24,301 bases of DNA from CAZEDU01 sp964511185. Lineage in GTDB: Bacteria > Myxococcota > Myxococcia > Myxococcales > Myxococcaceae. The stretch spans positions 1-24,301 of the forward strand of contig CAZEDU010000077.1 of NCBI GenBank assembly GCA_964511185.1, written 5' to 3'. Every line of letters starts with the position of its first letter. The stretch's first letter is position 1. The translations under genes were made by a program, and so were the position numbers. The notes under the pieces are model-generated. The model had not been told where the DNA came from. It ran no database searches and saw nothing but the letters and a program-made list of their open reading frames with translations. This document shows positions 20,521 to 24,301 of this stretch, in pieces.

Positions 20521-21837
20521 CTAACTACCAGAGTTCCCGGGGGTGTTGGAACTGCCGGGTGGAAGTCGCGTGGGGAACGGAATGCCCTCGGCGCTGCGCA
20601 CCTCGGTGGGCCGCGCTTCGCCGACCGTCACCGTGCCCTCCTTGTCGACGTCGGCCGGGCGCTCCTTGGCCGCGGGCGCGGCGGGGGTCTGCGGCTTCTT
20701 GCGGACCGCGGCGAAGATGGGTTTGCAGGCGGACAGGAAGCGGCGGACCTCGTCGAGCGGGAGCGCCGGGCTGTGGTTGCCGTTGATGCCCGTCATCGGC
20801 CCGGCCATGCACATCGAGTTGAGGATCGCCTCTTCGGTCGCCTCGATGACCGCCTCGTAGAGCGGGTCGAGCCGCTGATCGAGGAGGATCTTCATCTTGT
20901 AGACCATCTTGCGGGTGCGGCGCGGGATGACGTTGGCGGTGGAGAAGCCGACGATGATCTCCCCCGAGCCGTGCGCGGCGTACGAGCCCACCCGTCCGAT
21001 GCCCAGGCTCACCCGCTTGCAGAGCCGGTGGATCTGGTGCGGCAAGAGCGGCGCGTCGGTCGCGACCACCGCGATGATCGACCCGTACGTCTGGCCGCGG
21101 CGGGGCAGGTGCCGAAGCTTCTCGGCCAGCACCTCGCCCACCGGCAGCCCGCCCACCCGCAGGTTGTGCATCTTGCCGAAGTTGGACATCACCAGGACGC
21201 CCAGCGTGTAGCCGCCGAACACCTCGGGCAGCCGCCGCGACGACGTGCCGATGCCCGCCTTGAAGTCGCACGTCACCATGCCCGTGCCGCCGCCCACGCT
21301 GCCCTCCGCCACCGGCCCCGAGCTCGCGTTGCCAATCGCCTCGAGCACGTGCGTGTCGCGCACGTGGCGGCCGGAGATGTCGTTGAGCCAGCTGTCGTCG
21401 CACTCGCCGACGATCGGAATGATGACGTCGTGCTCGTCGCCGATGCCCGGGTAGCGCTCCACCATGTGGCGCGCGACCGCGTCCGACACCGCGCCGACCG
21501 ACATGGTGTTGGTGAGCAGAATCGGCGTCTCGATGAGGCCCCACTCCACCACCTGCGTGAGGCCGGACACCTCGCCGGCGCCGTTGAGCACGAACGCGCC
21601 GCCCGCGAGCCGGTCCATGAAGATGTTCTCTTGGTTCGGCAGGATCGCGGTGACGCCGGTGCGCACCGGCCCCTCGCCCGGCTTGAGCGGCCCGTCGCCC
21701 CGGACGATGGTCGAGTGGCCGACCAGCACCCCTTCGACGTCGGTGATGGCGTTGTGCTTGCCCGGCTTGAAGCGCCCCAGCGGCAGCCCCAGCTCGCGGG
21801 CCCGGACCCTCGGCTCCTCCGTCTTGATGGGCTCCAT
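20521..21837 (-). CDS. P1/S58 family peptidase (DmpA-like, self-processing)
   Basis: DmpA-type enzymes are N-terminal nucleophile hydrolases that cleave themselves into alpha and beta chains and then act as aminopeptidases or beta-peptidases. The 438-residue protein begins with ARELGLPLGRFKPGKHNAIT (the usual start of family members), then LTNTMSVGAV, EGSVGGGTGM (179-187) and FKAGIGTSSRR. The segment GQTYGSIIAVVATDAPL fits the beta-chain start, so cleavage is predicted between Gly 252 and Ser 253, with Ser 253 as nucleophile; Asn 219 in VLVMSNFG fits the oxyanion residue. The last 60 residues are a Pro, Ala, Thr and Ser-rich tail absent in typical members. No signal peptide, so cytoplasmic. 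It is the first gene of a probable unit with the small basic gene and perhaps the AI-2E-type gene. Confidence 0.9.
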   Translation of the reverse strand: MEPIKTEEPRVRARELGLPLGRFKPGKHNAITDVEGVLVGHSTIVRGDGPLKPGEGPVRTGVTAILPNQENIFMDRLAGGAFVLNGAGEVSGLTQVVEWGLIETPILLTNTMSVGAVSDAVARHMVERYPGIGDEHDVIIPIVGECDDSWLNDISGRHVRDTHVLEAIGNASSGPVAEGSVGGGTGMVTCDFKAGIGTSSRRLPEVFGGYTLGVLVMSNFGKMHNLRVGGLPVGEVLAEKLRHLPRRGQTYGSIIAVVATDAPLLPHQIHRLCKRVSLGIGRVGSYAAHGSGEIIVGFSTANVIPRRTRKMVYKMKILLDQRLDPLYEAVIEATEEAILNSMCMAGPMTGINGNHSPALPLDEVRRFLSACKPIFAAVRKKPQTPAAPAAKERPADVDKEGTVTVGEARPTEVRSAEGIPFPTRLPPGSSNTPGNSGS

Positions 21838-22059
21838 AGGCTGAAGGACCTTAGCCGCCTCGCCCCTCGAGGCAAGCCGATCACGTCACTTGCGGGTTCC
21901 ATCTGGTGCGGGCGTCGCGGCGGCCGGGGGACCGCGTGCGGCGCCGGCGCTCCACCTCATCTGGGCCGCGAGCGATGACGCGGGGTTGCGGTCGCCGAGC
22001 GGTTCGGCATGCGCGCTGCACAACGGCCCCACGCCGTTTCTCTCGTGAGGAGCCTTCCC

Positions 22060-23031
22060 GTGAAAGCACTCGTCGTCTCCTTGTCCCTGCTCCTGAGCCA
22101 GCCGGCGCTGGCCGCCTCGACGGTCGTCTGGCTGCCGCGCGGCGCCAACCTCGCCGACCCCGAGCGGCTGGCGATCGGCGCGGTGATCGCAGACGCGTAT
22201 GCGGTGGAGAGCCAGGCGCGGATCGTCCACCCGGAGGACGCGCAGAAGGCGCTCGAGGCCGCGCAGGGCGACGCGCAGGCCGCGGCCCAAGCGCTGGGCG
22301 TCGAAGAGACCATCGAGTGCTCCGCGGTGAAGCTCTCGCAGGCCATCAGCCTGCGGTGCACCCGGGCGCGGGTCGGCGGCGCGCCCATCCACTCGGCGCA
22401 GATGAACGCGGCCTCGCTGGACGACGTCCGCACCGTGGCGGGCCGCATGGCTTCGGCGCTGCTGCGGCAGGTGTCGACCGACGCGACCCGCTCGCCGAGC
22501 AACATCGCCTTGAGCGAAGGCCGCGCGCCCAACCGCGTGGGCCAAGAGAGCGTCCAGGGGTTCGCCACCTTCGCCACCCTGCCGTTCAACTACCGGCGGG
22601 ACCGGTACAACCCGGCGCTCGGCACCGGCTACTCGGGGCACATCGAGGTCAACCGCTTCCTGGTTCAAACCGGCGCCGGCCTCATCCTCTCGAGCGGCGG
22701 CGCGCGCCCGCACGACCTGAGCGCGCTCTACCTCGACTTCGGCGGCTCGTACTTCCTGCACCCGCAGAACGTCGGCATCTACGCGGGCGCCGGCCTGCAG
22801 CCGCGCATCGTCTTCACGTCGCTGAACCCGGTCACCGTCGTGCCGCACGCCAAGCTGGGCGTGATGTTCCCGCGCGAGTCATCGACCCGCGTCATCGCCG
22901 AGCTCCGTCTCGCGCAGAACGTCCTGCCCATGACGACGTACGACATGGGCACCGCGTACCCGCCGTACGGCGGCGGCCGCGTCGAGCACTACCCGACCGA
23001 GCTCACCTTCTCCTTCGGCATCGGCTGGTAG
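22060..23031 (+). CDS. Secreted protein with a C-terminal outer-membrane beta-barrel-like half
   Basis: The 323-residue protein starts at GTG 22060: AGGAG lies seven bases upstream, and the encoded signal peptide (KALVVSLSLLLSQPALA, cleavage after residue 18) is typical. An earlier open frame is a shadow. Residues about 20-150 form an alpha/beta domain (IGAVIADAYAVESQARIV, then ALGVEETIECSAVKLSQ). Residues about 165-323 are Gly/Tyr-rich strands (YLDFGGSYFL, GIYAGAGLQPRIVF, ELTFSFGIGW), ending in Trp, as in an outer-membrane barrel. No named family is recognised, but the domain order parallels the barrel protein at 16803-18383. The intergenic space before it (about 220 bases, divergent from the peptidase) shows no clear promoter. 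It is convergent with the ATP-grasp gene, with eight bases between the stops. Confidence 0.82.
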   Translation: MKALVVSLSLLLSQPALAASTVVWLPRGANLADPERLAIGAVIADAYAVESQARIVHPEDAQKALEAAQGDAQAAAQALGVEETIECSAVKLSQAISLRCTRARVGGAPIHSAQMNAASLDDVRTVAGRMASALLRQVSTDATRSPSNIALSEGRAPNRVGQESVQGFATFATLPFNYRRDRYNPALGTGYSGHIEVNRFLVQTGAGLILSSGGARPHDLSALYLDFGGSYFLHPQNVGIYAGAGLQPRIVFTSLNPVTVVPHAKLGVMFPRESSTRVIAELRLAQNVLPMTTYDMGTAYPPYGGGRVEHYPTELTFSFGIGW

Positions 23032-23039
23032 CGGGGACT

Positions 23040-24301
23040 CTAGGCCTTCACCTCGGGGCGCTCGGTCGCGTGACCGGCGCCGTTCCCGTTGGCGGGCACC
23101 GCGATCTCCCCCGTCTTGCCGGTGCTCATGCTGTCGCGGCTGGCCTTCCGCGCCTCGCGCTCTTTGTAGCGGCGGATCGCGCCGCTCATGATCTCGCCGA
23201 TGAGCGTGCGGTAATCCATGCCTTCGCCGTTGGCGATCAGCACCAGGTCGCTCCAGCCCGGGGTCAAGCCAGGCAGCGGGTTGCACTCGATGAAGTAGAA
23301 GCGGCCCTTCTCATCCATGCGGAAGTCGATGCGCGCCACGTCGCGGCAGCCGAGCGCCATGAACGCGCCGCGCGCCGCGGCCTTGAGCCGCTCGAGCTGC
23401 CCCGGGTCGAGCTTGGCCGGGACGTCGTAGCGGATGCGGTCGTTCGACTCGAGCTTGTCCTCGAAGCGGTACACCGGCGTGCGGTCGGTCTTGTCGAGGA
23501 AGACGATCTCCATGGGCGGCAGCACCTTGGGGCGCCGCTCGCCGAGCAGGCCGACCGTGAACTCGCGCCCCGACACGTACGACTCGATCAGCGCCGGCTG
23601 CTGGTACTTCGAGACCATCTCCTTCACCACGTCGCGCAGCTCGGCCTCGGTGTGACACACGCTCTTCGAGACCACGCCCTTCGAGGAGCCCTCGGCGACC
23701 GGCTTGACGATCAGCGGGAACACGAAGTCCTTGAGCAGCCGCTCCTTGCCGGTGGTCATCAGCTGGAAGTCGGGCGTGTGGATGCCCGCCTGCCGGACGA
23801 TCTTCTTCGCCAGCCCTTTGTCGAGCGCGAGCGAGAGCGTCGCCGGGTCCGAGCCCGTGTACGGGATGTCGAGCAGCTCGAGCAGCGCGGGCACCTGGCT
23901 CTCGCGGTTTCGGCCGCGGAGCCCTTCGGCGATGTTGAAGACCAGGTCGACCGGCGTCGAGGCGAGCAGCGCGGGCAGCTCGGCGGTGGCCTCCAGGTCG
24001 ACCACCTCGTGGCCCCACGACGCGATCGCCTCGCGGATGGCCTGCAAGGTGGTCGGCGAGTCGTACTCGGCCTCGGAGTCTTCCTGCGCGTCGAGCGTCG
24101 GCTTGATGCGCTTGACGTTGTACGTGAAGCCCACGCGCAGCGGCCCCGACTTGCGGGTCGGCTTGCCCTGGCGGCGCGCGCTCTCCTTGATCTTGGAGCG
24201 GCGCGCCGCGCTCGAGATGATCGCGTTGATCACCCCGTCGAAGTGCAGGCCTTCGAGCGCGGCGGCGACGTAGATGCCCGCGCCCGGCTCGAGCGAAGGC
24301 A
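23040..24301 (-). CDS. ATP-grasp, D-alanine--D-alanine-ligase-like protein (partial; N-terminal side runs off the window)
   Basis: The ligase domain starts at GPLRVGFTYNVK and has SEAEYDSPTTLQAI, VFNIAEGLRGRNRESQ, PYTGSDPATLSLALDK, the ATP-binding VKPVAEGSSKGV and RIDFRMDEKGRFYFIECNPLPGL with the metal-binding Asp, Glu and Asn. It therefore belongs to the Ddl-type ATP-grasp ligases, which join D-alanine pairs or, in relatives, other amino acids. The open frame contains no stop up to the window edge, and the residues before the domain, SLEPGAGIYVAAALEGLHFDG and VINAIISSAARRSK, resemble the C-terminal end of another such ligase (compare GLTPGWSDLVLIANGEGMDY in this protein). The gene may thus encode two ligase domains in tandem. 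A GTG at 24231-24233 is a possible start for the second domain alone. Substrate and start are open. Confidence 0.85.
   Translation of the reverse strand, partial: PSLEPGAGIYVAAALEGLHFDGVINAIISSAARRSKIKESARRQGKPTRKSGPLRVGFTYNVKRIKPTLDAQEDSEAEYDSPTTLQAIREAIASWGHEVVDLEATAELPALLASTPVDLVFNIAEGLRGRNRESQVPALLELLDIPYTGSDPATLSLALDKGLAKKIVRQAGIHTPDFQLMTTGKERLLKDFVFPLIVKPVAEGSSKGVVSKSVCHTEAELRDVVKEMVSKYQQPALIESYVSGREFTVGLLGERRPKVLPPMEIVFLDKTDRTPVYRFEDKLESNDRIRYDVPAKLDPGQLERLKAAARGAFMALGCRDVARIDFRMDEKGRFYFIECNPLPGLTPGWSDLVLIANGEGMDYRTLIGEIMSGAIRRYKEREARKASRDSMSTGKTGEIAVPANGNGAGHATERPEVKA

Noticed and set aside
1..24301. tRNA, rRNA, CRISPR arrays, insertion sequences, phage or plasmid genes
   Set aside because: No cloverleaf, rRNA-like stretch, regular repeat-spacer pattern, transposase, integrase or replication protein was seen.

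Overview
The window looks like a chromosomal segment from a myxobacterium or close relative (Myxococcota), probably from a draft or metagenome assembly. It has very high GC with strong third-position bias, so long antisense open frames are everywhere. A secreted protein carries a MYXO-CTERM-type tail. A GYF-2/TonB-like membrane protein, many secreted or outer-membrane proteins and several Cys-rich lipoproteins fit the same group. Two runs of N mark unresolved assembly gaps, each inside a gene.

Layout. 1-3.0 kb: the 5' end of clpX (minus), an unknown cytoplasmic protein, a GYF/TonB-C membrane protein, divergent truA, and a tiny ribbon-helix-helix gene. 3.0-6.2 kb: a MYXO-CTERM secreted protein followed by a small outer-membrane-type protein that is split by a gap. 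6.3-12.0 kb: a sulfur-metabolism block, all on the minus strand. 12.0-14.4 kb (plus): a small lipoprotein and a NarL-type two-component pair. 14.4-18.4 kb (minus): three envelope proteins. 18.4-21.8 kb (minus): a HAD phosphatase, an AI-2E/PerM-type membrane protein, a 38-residue basic protein and a P1 (DmpA-type) peptidase. 22.0-24.3 kb: an outer-membrane-type protein (plus), convergent with an ATP-grasp D-Ala-D-Ala-ligase-like gene that runs off the right edge.

The centre of interest is 8.0-12.0 kb. Six tightly packed genes, with junctions from 4-bp overlap to 4-bp gap, encode a protein-bound-sulfur cysteine pathway like mycobacterial CysO/CysM/Mec. They are a ubiquitin-like sulfur carrier (CysO), its E1-like activating enzyme fused to a TusA sulfur-relay domain, a CysM-type synthase and a JAMM peptidase. 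Two further genes look like inactive siblings of operon enzymes. One is a cysteine-synthase homologue in which the PLP-binding lysine is glycine. The other is a shortened E1-like protein without the nucleotide-binding core, whose reading frame contains a perfect nested palindrome. The carrier ends in Gly-Gly-Ala rather than Gly-Gly. An APS kinase and a LarE sulfur-insertion enzyme lie just downstream behind their own good sigma-70-like promoter, so about 5.7 kb is devoted to sulfur chemistry.

No tRNA, rRNA, CRISPR array, transposase or replication origin was recognised. No gene-free stretch exceeds 300 bases; the longest is about 220 bases, between the P1 peptidase and the plus-strand outer-membrane gene.
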